This document shows, in pieces, positions 1 through 9,114 of a stretch of 64,000 nucleotides of DNA; within the stretch, counting starts at the first letter, position 1; every line of letters begins with the position of its first letter. The stretch comes from a bacterium (lineage in GTDB: Bacteria > Planctomycetota > UBA1135 > UBA2386): the NCBI GenBank assembly GCA_030432695.1, contig JAUILN010000010.1, forward strand, positions 50,910 to 114,909, given 5' to 3'. The position numbers were made by a program, and so were the translations under genes. The notes under the pieces are model-generated. The model was not told the DNA's origin. It searched no databases and saw only the letters and a list, made by a program, of their open reading frames with translations.

Positions 1-1
1 C

Positions 2-286
2 GCGTCCCTCGGCCTCCTGCTCGGCACCTACGCCGCCGAGAGCCGCATGTTGCTGGTCACCAGCAACTCCACCCTCCGGATCGACGAGGACAACGAACCA
101 CAGCCGGACCTCATCCTGCGGATCGACGCCGACGGCTGCCTCCAGAGCCGGATGTTCCCCGGCCTCCGGATCGACGTCCCGGCCCTGCTCGCCGGCGACG
201 ACCGCAAGGCCCTGGCGACGCTTCGTTCGTCGCTCGAGGTCGGCGCGCACCGCTCGCTGCTGGCCCGCCTCGACGCCGCGGACTGA
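2..286 (+). pseudogene. Uma2-family gene with internal deletion, 5' end outside window
   Basis: The frame is open from the window edge to the TGA at 284-286. It matches the intact Uma2 protein at 10282-10989 on both sides of a gap: LLGTYA and DEDNEPQPDL on the left, then SRMFPGLRID through the C-terminus on the right. About 75 residues between them are missing, including the EIA and DKLHAYRRSGV segments that carry the Glu and Lys of the PD-(D/E)XK nuclease core. The deletion is in frame, so a short protein could still be made, but it cannot be a working nuclease. Family membership is clear from the paralogue; whether the remnant is expressed is unknown. Confidence 0.75.
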
Positions 287-354
287 TCGCCCGCAATCCC
301 TGTCCGGAATCCCGCCGGATCGCTGATGTCCTCGGAGGCCCACGCCCCGCTCCG

Positions 355-525
355 ATGCTCGACCCGCAGGAGGAACAACGGCTCCACGATCTCCTCGCCG
401 AGGGGATCCGCATCGCCACCGACGCCGCGATGCTCGCCGACAGCAGTCCGAACGCCGCGCTGTTGCTCTCGCCGGGCGAACCTCTCGGGGACGGTGTGCA
501 ATCAGGACCGATCAACCGGCAGTGA
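355..525 (+). CDS. Possible small protein (56 aa), unrecognised
   Basis: A short ATG-to-TGA frame downstream of the Uma2 remnant encodes a charged, helix-prone N-terminal half (MLDPQEEQRLHDLLAEG) and mostly uses G/C in third codon positions, as neighbouring genes do. No homologue is recognised and no clear ribosome binding site is visible. It may be a real small gene, the tail of a decayed one, or chance in GC-rich DNA. Confidence 0.2.
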   Translation: MLDPQEEQRLHDLLAEGIRIATDAAMLADSSPNAALLLSPGEPLGDGVQSGPINRQ

Positions 526-546
526 GCTGCGCCCGGAGGAACCGGC

Positions 547-1824
547 TCACTCCCGCCTGACCCGCGGCAGCCGATAGGGCGCCTGCAGGGTCAGCGCACC
601 GAGCGCGGTGGTGCCCACGCGGCCCAGATCGTCACCCCAGACCCCGCACGGATCCCAGGAGCCCTCGAAGGTCGCGTCGCTGCGCTGGTGCTCGACGAGG
701 ACTCGTCCCTGTGCAATGTGCCAGTCCTGCCAGTGCCCGCCGCCGTGCTGGAACAGCGCGTGGCTGGCGAAGAACCAGGCGAGGACGTCGACCTTGCCGG
801 ACTCCGGATCCCACTCCGGCGGGCAGCTCGCGATCAGGTCCGCACTCTCGGGCATCGCGTTGTGGATGTCGCCCGGGATCGCACCGGCCAGGTACTCGGC
901 GAACAGGCCGCCAGCGGTCAGCGTCTCGTTCGCGTCGACGGGGAACACCTCCGCATGCCGATCGTCCCGACGTGACGAGCGTCCGCCGCGTTCTCGGTAG
1001 CCGACGCGTCCGGAGACGGGGTCCTTCATCGCGTGCACGAAGATCCGCGACAGCTCATCCCATTTCAGACGCCGCTCCCGAGCGACCGGCCCAGGATCGA
1101 AGCCGAAGCGGTCGCCGGCATGACAAGCCTGCGCGCACCAGACCAGGACCGAGATGTCGCACGGACCACCCTGCAACGCATACGGCCAGGAGTTGAACTC
1201 GTGGCGAAGGAGGTGGAGCTGCGACAGTGCCCGCTCTGCAGGTGCGCGCATCGCGTGATCGCCTGACAGGCCCGCGGCCTCGACCAGAGCCTGGGTTGCC
1301 AGGGCATGGCAGTAGATGTACGCGTCGAGCCCGATCGGCCCGATGCCTCCGCTCTCGGGATCTTGCTGCCGGCGCAGCCACTGCACACCACGCCGCACGT
1401 TCGTCCGGTACGGCCCACGCTCCGTCGTGTTGCCATCACCGAGCAGGGCCAGCAAGGCCAGGCTGGTGATGCCCACGTCGAACTCGGGTCCACCCGCCCC
1501 GTCGGTCTTCGCGCCCTCGGGATCGTTCGACGGGAAGCCGTCGGCATCCCACCGCCCGTCGCCCGACTGATGGAGCGCGAGCCACTGCAGCGCGCGGTCG
1601 ATCGCGAGCACTTCGCTCCTGCCCGGTTCCTCGCGGGCCAACAGTCGCTTGCGCGCGAGTCGATGGGCGAGGAGTCCGGTCGATTCGGGCTCGGGCACAC
1701 CCGCAACGGCGGGCACTACCTCCGGCGCAGACTCGGGCCCCGGCTCCTGGCCATGCGCGCCGGCACCGCTGAGCGCGATCCAACCCAGCACCCAAGCGAT
1801 CCGACTTCGCACGGCAGTCCGCAT
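547..1824 (-). CDS. Secreted prenyltransferase/squalene-oxidase repeat protein
   Basis: About 425 residues from the ATG at 1824, chosen because it opens directly into a signal peptide (MRTAVRSRIAWVLGWIAL, then small residues ending AHGQ). The rest is an alpha/alpha-barrel of the terpene-cyclase/prenyltransferase repeat type. Typical QW-like repeats are visible: 'ALQWLALHQSGDGRWDADG' and 'GVQWLRRQQDPESGGIG', and the C-terminal half has 'ASHALFQHGGGHWQDWH' and 'VGTTALGALTL'. Such proteins are common in Planctomycetota and are usually exported proteins of unknown substrate, not hopene cyclases. I see no DxDD cyclisation motif, so an enzyme role is not supported. It is divergent from the FG-GAP gene at 2054, and the 229-bp gap presumably holds both promoters. 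Confidence 0.7.
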   Translation of the reverse strand: MRTAVRSRIAWVLGWIALSGAGAHGQEPGPESAPEVVPAVAGVPEPESTGLLAHRLARKRLLAREEPGRSEVLAIDRALQWLALHQSGDGRWDADGFPSNDPEGAKTDGAGGPEFDVGITSLALLALLGDGNTTERGPYRTNVRRGVQWLRRQQDPESGGIGPIGLDAYIYCHALATQALVEAAGLSGDHAMRAPAERALSQLHLLRHEFNSWPYALQGGPCDISVLVWCAQACHAGDRFGFDPGPVARERRLKWDELSRIFVHAMKDPVSGRVGYRERGGRSSRRDDRHAEVFPVDANETLTAGGLFAEYLAGAIPGDIHNAMPESADLIASCPPEWDPESGKVDVLAWFFASHALFQHGGGHWQDWHIAQGRVLVEHQRSDATFEGSWDPCGVWGDDLGRVGTTALGALTLQAPYRLPRVRRE

Positions 1825-2053
1825 GGGGATCGACGATAGAGCGCAGCGCCGGCAGGAGGCCGGGAACTCGGCCACCCCCCGAACGGATACCGCCAGCCGA
1901 CCCCACCACCGGGCCGTCAGGACCAGCCGCGAGATTTCTACGGCGATCTCGTCCGCACCGGGCAGCCACCGGCCATGAACGGGTGCCGGCCGACTCGCGG
2001 ACCCTGCCCCCGGAGCACCAAAGGCCAGATCGCATACCCTCGAAGCAGCAGCC

Positions 2054-4036
2054 ATGAACACCTCCAAGAGCTTCCTCCTCGCGCCCCTGGCGCTGGGCCT
2101 CGCCTCCCTGGCCCACGCCCAGACCACCTTCACGACCAACACGCCGAACACCTGCCAGCGGCCGGACTCGATCCGCGCGGGTGACCTCGACCTCGACGGC
2201 CTGGTCGACGTGCTCTCGACCCACCCTGGCTCAGGCGAGGTCTGCGTGAACCGCAACCTGGGCGGGGGCACGAGCTGGGCCAACTCCACGCTGTTCACCT
2301 ATCCCGCCTCGCCGCCGCGCGAACCCACCGAGTCGGTGATCGCCCAGTTCGACGGCGCGGGCCGGCCCGACGTGGCGGTGGTGCTGCGCGCCACGGCCCA
2401 GGTCGCGATCCACACCGCGTCGGGCGCCTGGCCGGGCTTCGCGCCGCCGCAGATCGTCAACATCAACCAGGGCCCGTTCGAGGCCACCGCATTCGACTAC
2501 GACCTGGACGGCGACCTCGACCTGGCGATCGCCTGCGACCTGCCGCAGGTGGTGCACATCCTGGGCAACACCGGCGGCGTGTTCACCACCGTCGGCGTGA
2601 TCCCGATCGCGCCCGAGTTCCCGACCTCGATCGAAGCGGGCGACCTCAACGCCGACGGCCGCGCCGACCTGGCGCTGACCACCGCAGCGGGCCGCGTGCT
2701 GGTCCTGATCAACACCACTGCGGGCGTGGTGCCGACCTTCGCGGCGCCGCAGCTGTTCCCGATCGACCCGCGACCCTACGGCATCACCATCGGCGACCTG
2801 AACGGCGACGGCTTCAACGACATCGCCACCGCCAACGCCGGGTTCAGCACGATGAACGTGTTGCTCAACAACCCCCTGCTGCTGCCCGGCACCACGGTCG
2901 GCTTCGCCACCACGCTCTACCCGTTGGCTCCCGGTGTGATCGCCGGCCCCTGGACCGAGGTCGAGCACGGTGACCTCGACTGCGACGGCGACAACGACCT
3001 CGCGGTGACCTGCAACTCGTCGAACCGGGTGGTCTGCTTCTGGAACAACGGCAGCGGCACCTTCACCGGCCCCAACACCTTCGGCTCGCCGCTCGATCCG
3101 CAGGACCTGGCCTTCGCCGACTTCAACAACGACGGCCAGCTCGACATGACCACCAACAACCCCGGCTCGGCGCAGCACGGGATCCTGCTGAACAACCTGT
3201 CGACCGGCTGCTGCGAGCACATCCTGATCGGCGGCGTCTCCGACGGCTTCAACACCTCGAGCCCCAGCGGCCCTGAGGACGCCTGCCCTTCGCCGGCGCT
3301 GACGACCTGGTACACCGGCCCGCGCCGTGACTTCGACGGCCCGGTCGCCTGCGGCCGCCCGTTCATGCACACCTTCCCCGGCATCCCCGGCATGGTGAAG
3401 TCCGCCCGCCTGCGGATGCGGATGCGCGCCGACTGCACCTCGTCGCCGACCGACCGACTGATGCTCGGCTTCGACACCGGCACCGGCCTGTTCGCCTGGT
3501 CGCAGAACGTCTCGACGCTCACCGGCTCGCCCTGGACCCCGGGCTCGTTCGGCGGCGTGTCGCTGGACCTCGGCGCGCTGCCCGGCGGCACCTCGCTGCT
3601 CTCCAAGATCTCCACCGACGGCCGCCTCGACGTGGTGTTCCGTGACGGCACGGCCGTCGACTCGATCTTCCTGATCGTCGAGACCTGCGCGCCGGCCGAC
3701 AACCCGATGGGCCACAATGCGACGCCCTACATCACCGGCACCACCTGGACCTGGTCGGCCTCGGGCGCCCCGCTGCCCGCCGGCGGCACCGCGTTCTTCC
3801 TCGGCGCCGGCCTCGGCATGGGCCCGATGCTCCCCGGCGGCATGCTCTGCATCACCTCGCCGAGCATCCTCGGCATCGTGCCGACCACCGCGTCGGGCAC
3901 CGCGAGCTTCTCGATCCCGGTGCCGGTCACGCCCGCTCCGCCGTGCCTGACCCTGACCACCCAGGCCTTCTCCTGGAACGCCGGCTTCACGACCTTCTCG
4001 CACAGCAACACGCTGGTGCAGCAGATCTTCGACTGA
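2054..4036 (+). CDS. Secreted FG-GAP/VCBS repeat protein
   Basis: A 660-residue protein with a clear signal peptide (MNTSKSFLLAPLALGLASLAHAQ). Residues about 25-380 contain tandem FG-GAP/VCBS units, each with a calcium-binding-like DxDxDGxxD loop: DLDLDGLVD, DYDLDGDLD, DLNADGRAD, DLNGDGFND, DLDCDGDND and DFNNDGQLD. These units form the blades of an integrin-alpha-like beta-propeller. Residues 380-560 are a Cys-containing region of unknown fold. The last ~100 residues, rich in Gly and Thr, may be a distant relative of the C-terminal module on other secreted proteins here. Likely a cell-surface or extracellular adhesion or matrix protein; no partner is known. Confidence 0.8.
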   Translation: MNTSKSFLLAPLALGLASLAHAQTTFTTNTPNTCQRPDSIRAGDLDLDGLVDVLSTHPGSGEVCVNRNLGGGTSWANSTLFTYPASPPREPTESVIAQFDGAGRPDVAVVLRATAQVAIHTASGAWPGFAPPQIVNINQGPFEATAFDYDLDGDLDLAIACDLPQVVHILGNTGGVFTTVGVIPIAPEFPTSIEAGDLNADGRADLALTTAAGRVLVLINTTAGVVPTFAAPQLFPIDPRPYGITIGDLNGDGFNDIATANAGFSTMNVLLNNPLLLPGTTVGFATTLYPLAPGVIAGPWTEVEHGDLDCDGDNDLAVTCNSSNRVVCFWNNGSGTFTGPNTFGSPLDPQDLAFADFNNDGQLDMTTNNPGSAQHGILLNNLSTGCCEHILIGGVSDGFNTSSPSGPEDACPSPALTTWYTGPRRDFDGPVACGRPFMHTFPGIPGMVKSARLRMRMRADCTSSPTDRLMLGFDTGTGLFAWSQNVSTLTGSPWTPGSFGGVSLDLGALPGGTSLLSKISTDGRLDVVFRDGTAVDSIFLIVETCAPADNPMGHNATPYITGTTWTWSASGAPLPAGGTAFFLGAGLGMGPMLPGGMLCITSPSILGIVPTTASGTASFSIPVPVTPAPPCLTLTTQAFSWNAGFTTFSHSNTLVQQIFD

Positions 4037-4165
4037 GCGGGGTCGGCCGACCGGGCGCCGGAGGAAGCGACGCGGTGGCCGCTCGCAGCTCGAGCGACTA
4101 GCCTGGGGAACCGAGGCGTAGATGCCTCGACCCCGAGGCGCGCATGACGCAGTCGCAACTGGGCG

Positions 4166-4199
4166 AGACCTCGGGAGGAGAGTCCCGTCCTCGAGGTCT
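4166..4199 (+). promoter_or_regulatory. Hairpin enclosing the GGAGGA ribosome-binding sequence
   Basis: AGACCTCG at 4166-4173 is complementary to CGAGGTCT at 4192-4199. The loop holds GGGAGGAGAG, the only good Shine-Dalgarno sequence before the ATG at 4203. It sits farther than usual (about 20 bases) from that start. The structure could be a terminator for the gene ending at 4036 or could hide the ribosome site; there is no T-run. Confidence 0.3.
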
Positions 4200-4202
4200 G
4201 CC

Positions 4203-6794
4203 ATGTTCCGACTCCCCGCGCCCGGCTCGCTGCTCGCCCTCACGACGCTGAGGATCCAGGCCTGCCTCGCTGTCGCTGCTGCGGCAACGTCGCAGGCCCG
4301 TTTCGACACCGGCGACTCCGAGCTGCTCGACATCCCGCCGGATGGCAGCGAGTTCGCGCACGCCGCGGATCTCGATGGCGACGGCCAGACCGACGTGGTC
4401 ACCGGGATCGAGGCACGAGACCCCGACGCGCCGCACTCCTTGCGCCTGCTGTTCGCGACCGCAGAAGGAACGCTGCGAGACCGGACCAGCGAGGTGCTGC
4501 CCCCGCCCGGGCCCGGTGGCCTGACGGGCGTCCGAGCCCTTGGCGGGGCCGACATCGATGCGGACGGCGACGAGGACCTGCTCCTCTACCGCTGGACCAC
4601 CGGCCCGCAGATCTACCTCAATGACGGAGCCGGGCACTTCGTCGTGGGCGAGGTCGCGCGAGTCAGCGCGCTGGATACCGGCTTCTTCGATCCCGTGTTC
4701 GCGGACCTCGATGCGGATGGTGATCCCGACCTCGTGGTGCGGCGCACGAACTCGATCGCGGTGTTCGAGAACACCGCCGGAGGCTACTTCCGGTTCCGCA
4801 CCGCGATGGGTCATCCCTTGCAGTTCCCGGTTACGTCCGGCATCGCTGCCGCGGATCTCGACGGCGATGGCCACGTCGACCTGACGTCCGGGTCGACCTT
4901 CACCCGCAAGGTCCACTTCGGCGACGGCGCCTTCGGCTTCGCCACCAGCGACCTCCCGATCCGCCGCCAGTCCGAAGCCGTTGCGGCCGCCGATCTCGAC
5001 GGCGACGGCGACCTCGATCTCGTGTTCGCGACCTTCACCTACGGTGCGGATCGACCGCGGCACGAGCTGCTGTGGAACGACGGCAACCGGACGTTCCGCG
5101 AAGACACCGGCCTGCCGCCCGCCATCCCGATGGTGTGGAGCATGGCCGTCGCCGACTTCGACGGCGACGGCGATCCCGACCTCGCCTTCGGAGGGCGCTA
5201 CGAGGCACTGCAGCTGCTGCGGAACGACGGAGGACGATTCACCGAGCTGGCTCCCGACCAGGCACCGTCGTTCCGGGGTGGCATCCAGGTCCTCGCGCCC
5301 TTCGACCTCGATGGCGACGGCGACACCGATCTGTTCGTCTCCGCGAATCCGGTCAGTGGCCGGTTGCAGGACCGGGTGTTCCTCAACGACCTGGGGCGAC
5401 TGTTCGATCCCGGAGCGAGCTTCCTCGAGGACTCCCGCTTCCCCCGCTTCTCCGCCTTCGACGACCTCGATCTCGATGGCGACCTCGATCTCGTCCTCCC
5501 CGGCGGCGTCGGCTACCTGGAGCGAGACGGTCTGGATGGCACCGGTCTGGCCTGGATCAACAACCGGAGCCTGAACGGCAATTCGCTCAGGGAATTCGCC
5601 GCCCTCGCCGACGTGAACCGCGACTCCCTGCTCGACTACCTCTGGATCGATCGGAACGGCAACCTCAGCCTCGAGGTGCGCGATCCGCGGGGCAACTACT
5701 ACGACCAGACCACTCGCCGGCTGCCCACCAACCTCCCCCAGGGACGGTTCTCCGTCGCCGCGTTTGCCGACACCGACGGGGACGGGGAAGTCGAACTCGC
5801 GCTGGGCACGACCTGGGGTGCCCCCTACCTGCTGCTCCGGAACCAGGGCTGGGGATTCTTCAGCTACGAGCCCCTCGATTGGCCGGCCGGTGGCTACGCC
5901 CATCACATCGAGTTCGGCGACCTCGACGGCGATGGCGACCTGGATCTCGTGGTCGGCGGACAGGTCCAGGGCGGCGGCGACGAACCGGTGATCCAGCTCT
6001 ACCGGAACGACGGGTCCGGCCGGTTCCGCGAGATCGTCGGAGCCCCCGCGCCAGGCCCGGGCGTGGCGGACGTCGCGACCTTCGCGCTCGGCGACGTCGA
6101 TGGAGACGCCGCGGCGGACATCGTCACCGCGAACCGCCAGGTGCTGCACAACGACGGCCTGGGAGGCCTCAGCGTGGTCGCAGGCGCCCTGCCGGGGGCC
6201 ATCGCTCCCGACCGACGCGTTCAGCTCGTCGACCTGGACGACGACGGTGACCTCGACGTGCTGGCTGCAACCGACGAGAGGAACACGGCGATCTTCTGGA
6301 ACGACGGCAGCGGACGGTTCGCAGAGGACCCGGCGACCTTCCCGCACGTCCCACTCGGAGCCGAGGACCATGTGATCGAGGACGTGGATGGCGACGGTGA
6401 CCTCGACGTGTTGCCGACCGGCGATCGCGACTTCGGGATGCAGCTCCTGGTGAACCGGCGGATCGACCTGAGGGCTCCGCTGCCGCCTCGCTTCGGCTCC
6501 ACCTACGAGGTCGAACTCCATCACCCCGACGGCCGTGACGCGGTGGTCGTGTTCGGGCTCTCGCTCCTCCCCCGCGCCGTGGTGTTCCCGTTCGGCACCC
6601 AGCGCATCGACCTCGCGGGCCCTGCGGTCGCCGAGTTCATCACGCTCTCGTCGGGGCGGGCCCGATCAGCACTGCCGCTGCCACCACCGGTGCCTGCCCT
6701 GAGTGGAACGCCGTTGTACGTGCAGGCTCTGATCCACGATCGGCAGGGCGCGCCCCAACTGACCGCACTGCTCGCACGACCGGTGTTCCGCTGA
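4203..6794 (+). CDS. Large secreted FG-GAP/VCBS repeat protein
   Basis: About 863 residues from the ATG at 4203, where a hydrophobic signal (MFRLPAPGSLLALTTL) begins. The body carries at least twelve VCBS blades, each with a D-[LVI]-DGDG-x-D-[LP]-D loop and an adjacent LLWNDG, LLRNDG or LYRNDG strand, enough for two seven-bladed propellers. The final ~100 residues (from RFGSTYEVELHHPDG) form a separate beta-rich module also present in the paralogue at 18899-21439 and the protein at 27900-29399. It is arranged like those proteins: signal, propeller, C-terminal module. Probably exported and calcium-binding; ligand unknown. Confidence 0.8.
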   Translation: MFRLPAPGSLLALTTLRIQACLAVAAAATSQARFDTGDSELLDIPPDGSEFAHAADLDGDGQTDVVTGIEARDPDAPHSLRLLFATAEGTLRDRTSEVLPPPGPGGLTGVRALGGADIDADGDEDLLLYRWTTGPQIYLNDGAGHFVVGEVARVSALDTGFFDPVFADLDADGDPDLVVRRTNSIAVFENTAGGYFRFRTAMGHPLQFPVTSGIAAADLDGDGHVDLTSGSTFTRKVHFGDGAFGFATSDLPIRRQSEAVAAADLDGDGDLDLVFATFTYGADRPRHELLWNDGNRTFREDTGLPPAIPMVWSMAVADFDGDGDPDLAFGGRYEALQLLRNDGGRFTELAPDQAPSFRGGIQVLAPFDLDGDGDTDLFVSANPVSGRLQDRVFLNDLGRLFDPGASFLEDSRFPRFSAFDDLDLDGDLDLVLPGGVGYLERDGLDGTGLAWINNRSLNGNSLREFAALADVNRDSLLDYLWIDRNGNLSLEVRDPRGNYYDQTTRRLPTNLPQGRFSVAAFADTDGDGEVELALGTTWGAPYLLLRNQGWGFFSYEPLDWPAGGYAHHIEFGDLDGDGDLDLVVGGQVQGGGDEPVIQLYRNDGSGRFREIVGAPAPGPGVADVATFALGDVDGDAAADIVTANRQVLHNDGLGGLSVVAGALPGAIAPDRRVQLVDLDDDGDLDVLAATDERNTAIFWNDGSGRFAEDPATFPHVPLGAEDHVIEDVDGDGDLDVLPTGDRDFGMQLLVNRRIDLRAPLPPRFGSTYEVELHHPDGRDAVVVFGLSLLPRAVVFPFGTQRIDLAGPAVAEFITLSSGRARSALPLPPPVPALSGTPLYVQALIHDRQGAPQLTALLARPVFR

Positions 6795-6844
6795 CGGACG
6801 AGTCGCGGGAACGCCCCAGCGAGCGAGCTGGCGGCACGCGAGGT

Positions 6845-7066
6845 GGCGCATCAGCTTGCACTGCGGCGCTCCGCCGAAGATCGGCAAGGCGTCGAGATCA
6901 CCATCGCCGTCCAGGTCCGCGACGCGACCGACCCCGCCGACGAGGACGCCGGTCGCGTGGAACCGCCCGGTTCGGTCGTTGTGAAGCACGCCGCACGGAC
7001 CCTCGACCATGTCCGGATCGCCGTCGCCGTCGCCGTCGAGGTCCACGCACTCCTCCGGGTCCCCGG
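6845..7066 (-). pseudogene. FG-GAP/VCBS gene fragment
   Basis: The minus strand encodes about 70 residues of unmistakable VCBS sequence: ECVDLDGDGDGDPDMVEG, then GVLHNDRTGRF, then VADLDGDGDLDALP. It has no start of its own. It lies at the 3' end of the metallopeptidase-like gene but in a different frame, and no stop closes the VCBS frame nearby. Either a separate VCBS gene was broken here, or a VCBS tail of the peptidase was thrown out of frame by an indel near 7070. Confidence 0.6.
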
Positions 7067-8922
7067 CCGTCGCCGGACACTCCGACCAGGAGCAAACAGT
7101 CCAGCGCGGCCGCGACGCGTCCGTCGTCGACCGGAATCCTGGCGACGTCGAGCAGGATCGACAGGTAACGACGCTCCGCGCGGCGGACCGCCGCCGCCTG
7201 CTCGGCAGGCGCGGCATCGACCGCCGCGAGCAGGTCGGCTTCCGCTGCGCGCAGCGAGTCGGGTGCGGCGGCACCGAGCAGACGCCGCGCGCGGTACAGC
7301 GCTTCGAGACGTTCGAAGCCGGCGAAGCGCCAGCGGTTCGCGGGTGCGGGCTCGAAGGGATCGGGGTCGACGCGCTGGCCGGCCTCGAGGTAGGGCGTGA
7401 TCGCGGGGCGACCGTCCCTGGCCAGCACGGCGACCGGGCAATCGAGGAGGCGCGCGCGCTGCGCCGGATCGAGTGCGACCGCGTGCCGGTGCTCGATCAC
7501 GAAGCCCTGGGCCGCGCGGGCGCGCACCGCGATCTCGAGTCGATGGGCGGCGAGGCGGAGGCGCAGCCCGAAGCGGTGGCCGTCGGCGGCAGCTGCGTCG
7601 CACAGTCCCTTGGGCAGTTCGATCTCCTGGTCGGGCAGGCCCAGGTCGGCGCCGCGGACCAGCAGCCAACGGCCGGCGCGGAGCAGCACCGGCAGGTAGG
7701 CCAGCTCGGCGGTCGGGCGGGCGGTCTGGACGCCGAGGCCGAGGCCGACCTCACCGCGGCCGGGGTTGCGCGCGAAGTCGAGCACCGCGGCGACCACCGG
7801 TTCGGCGGTGCCGCGCTCGACACGGCCGAGCCAGGTCGGCACCGGCCGGCGCGGGAAGTCGAGGCGGGGTCGTCCGTCGGGCACGGCGCCCGGCGCCAGC
7901 AGGATGTCGGTCCTGGAGTAAGGCCCCTGCTGCGGCCAGCCGTAGGCCACCAGCGTCTCGCCGTCCTGCTCCCAACCCCAGTCGCGGTAGTGGAAGGTGT
8001 CGGGGCGGGTCGCGAGCCAGGCCTGCCACTGCCGCTCGATCGCGCCGTCGAGCGGGCCGAACACCTCTCCCATCACCTGCAGGTCCTCGGCGGCGCGGCC
8101 TCCGAACAGCATCGCGTCGCGCCACTCCCGCCAGCCGAGCAGGCGCGCGGGGTCGTCCCACAGGAAACTGGTGAACACGCAGATGTGGCTGTTGGCTTCG
8201 CTGACCTCGCGGAAGGTCCGCGGCGCGGCGCGGAGCGCGCGCAGCTCGGCGGTGGTCGGCATGTTGACCGTCGCCTTGTCGAAGACCGACAGGGTCAGGC
8301 GCTGCCGATCCTCCTCGTAGACGTGGTTCGACGAGGTGTGGGTGATCCCCTCGAGCAGGCGATGCGGCGGGTATGCCGCGCCGCAGCACATCATCATCAG
8401 GTGCAGGTTCTCGTGCAGCACGAGGTCCCGTTGGTGGTACTGCAGCGAACCCGAGGGGTAGTTGTAGGCGGTGTTCAACCGCCAGTAGGTGATCCCGCCG
8501 CCGCCGATGCTCTCCGGCCGGAAGTTGCCGTCACTCTCGATCGCGTCGAGCATCCGCTGGTTGGTGGTGCCCATCACGAACGGCATGCGCAGGCGGTCGT
8601 CGCCGGGCGGCGAGCGGCCGAGGATCGCGCGGTGCAGTGGCCACGCGAGTTCGGCGTAGGTCAGGTAGCGCCGCGCGGTCGCCTCGTCGTGGTCGGTCTT
8701 CAGCGCGTAGTGCTGGGAGACGAACCACGACATGCCGTCGGTGTTGCCGACCGTGGGCGAGTAGGTGGCGGGGACCTGTCGGCCCACGGCAACGACTTCG
8801 ACGTGCTCGAGGGTGGCGGAGCGTCCGGAGACGAGGACCCGCGCGGGCGTGGCGGCGGGCGGCGGGACCTGGGGAACGTCGACCGGGAACGGACTGAGGA
8901 GCGCGAGGAGCGTTGCGAGCAT
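6898..8922 (-). CDS. Secreted HENLH metallopeptidase-like protein, 3' end frameshifted
   Basis: Predicted 674 residues from the ATG at 8922 with a short hydrophobic leader (MLATLLALLSPFPVDVP). Residues 170-174 read HENLH, an HExxH zinc-peptidase signature, and LLEGITH (Glu191) lies 17 residues on, where gluzincins of the peptidase-MA type place the third zinc ligand. The central and C-terminal parts look like all-beta substrate or surface domains, with an alpha-helical segment around 'AAVRRAERRYLSILLDVA'. After roughly residue 605 the protein turns into low-complexity Arg/Gly sequence; this is the antiphase reading of a VCBS segment, so the natural C-terminus is probably lost. Activity is inferred only from the motif. 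Confidence 0.6.
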   Translation of the reverse strand: MLATLLALLSPFPVDVPQVPPPAATPARVLVSGRSATLEHVEVVAVGRQVPATYSPTVGNTDGMSWFVSQHYALKTDHDEATARRYLTYAELAWPLHRAILGRSPPGDDRLRMPFVMGTTNQRMLDAIESDGNFRPESIGGGGITYWRLNTAYNYPSGSLQYHQRDLVLHENLHLMMMCCGAAYPPHRLLEGITHTSSNHVYEEDRQRLTLSVFDKATVNMPTTAELRALRAAPRTFREVSEANSHICVFTSFLWDDPARLLGWREWRDAMLFGGRAAEDLQVMGEVFGPLDGAIERQWQAWLATRPDTFHYRDWGWEQDGETLVAYGWPQQGPYSRTDILLAPGAVPDGRPRLDFPRRPVPTWLGRVERGTAEPVVAAVLDFARNPGRGEVGLGLGVQTARPTAELAYLPVLLRAGRWLLVRGADLGLPDQEIELPKGLCDAAAADGHRFGLRLRLAAHRLEIAVRARAAQGFVIEHRHAVALDPAQRARLLDCPVAVLARDGRPAITPYLEAGQRVDPDPFEPAPANRWRFAGFERLEALYRARRLLGAAAPDSLRAAEADLLAAVDAAPAEQAAAVRRAERRYLSILLDVARIPVDDGRVAAALDCLLLVGVSGDGRGPGGVRGPRRRRRRRSGHGRGSVRRASQRPNRAVPRDRRPRRRGRSRRGPGRRW

Positions 8923-9114
8923 CGGCGCCGGACAAGGTAGCGGGATCGAATCGCCCCGGCCCGACCTCGGTCACTCCATCGCCGATCGGGTGCTCTTCCG
9001 GATCCAACGCTTCGTGGGGGCTGCCGGCCCGCGACCAACCGCTATCGTCGCGGACGCCTCCCGATACCTCCGGCGTCCTGGCGCCCTTCCCGGCGATCCC
9101 GGACGCGTGTTCCC

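Noticed and set aside
4098..6524. 808-residue open frame antisense to the VCBS gene at 4203
   Set aside because: It is a shadow of the repeated GACGGCGAC codons, giving endless VAVAVEV-like sequence; no signal peptide or domain, while the plus strand has both.
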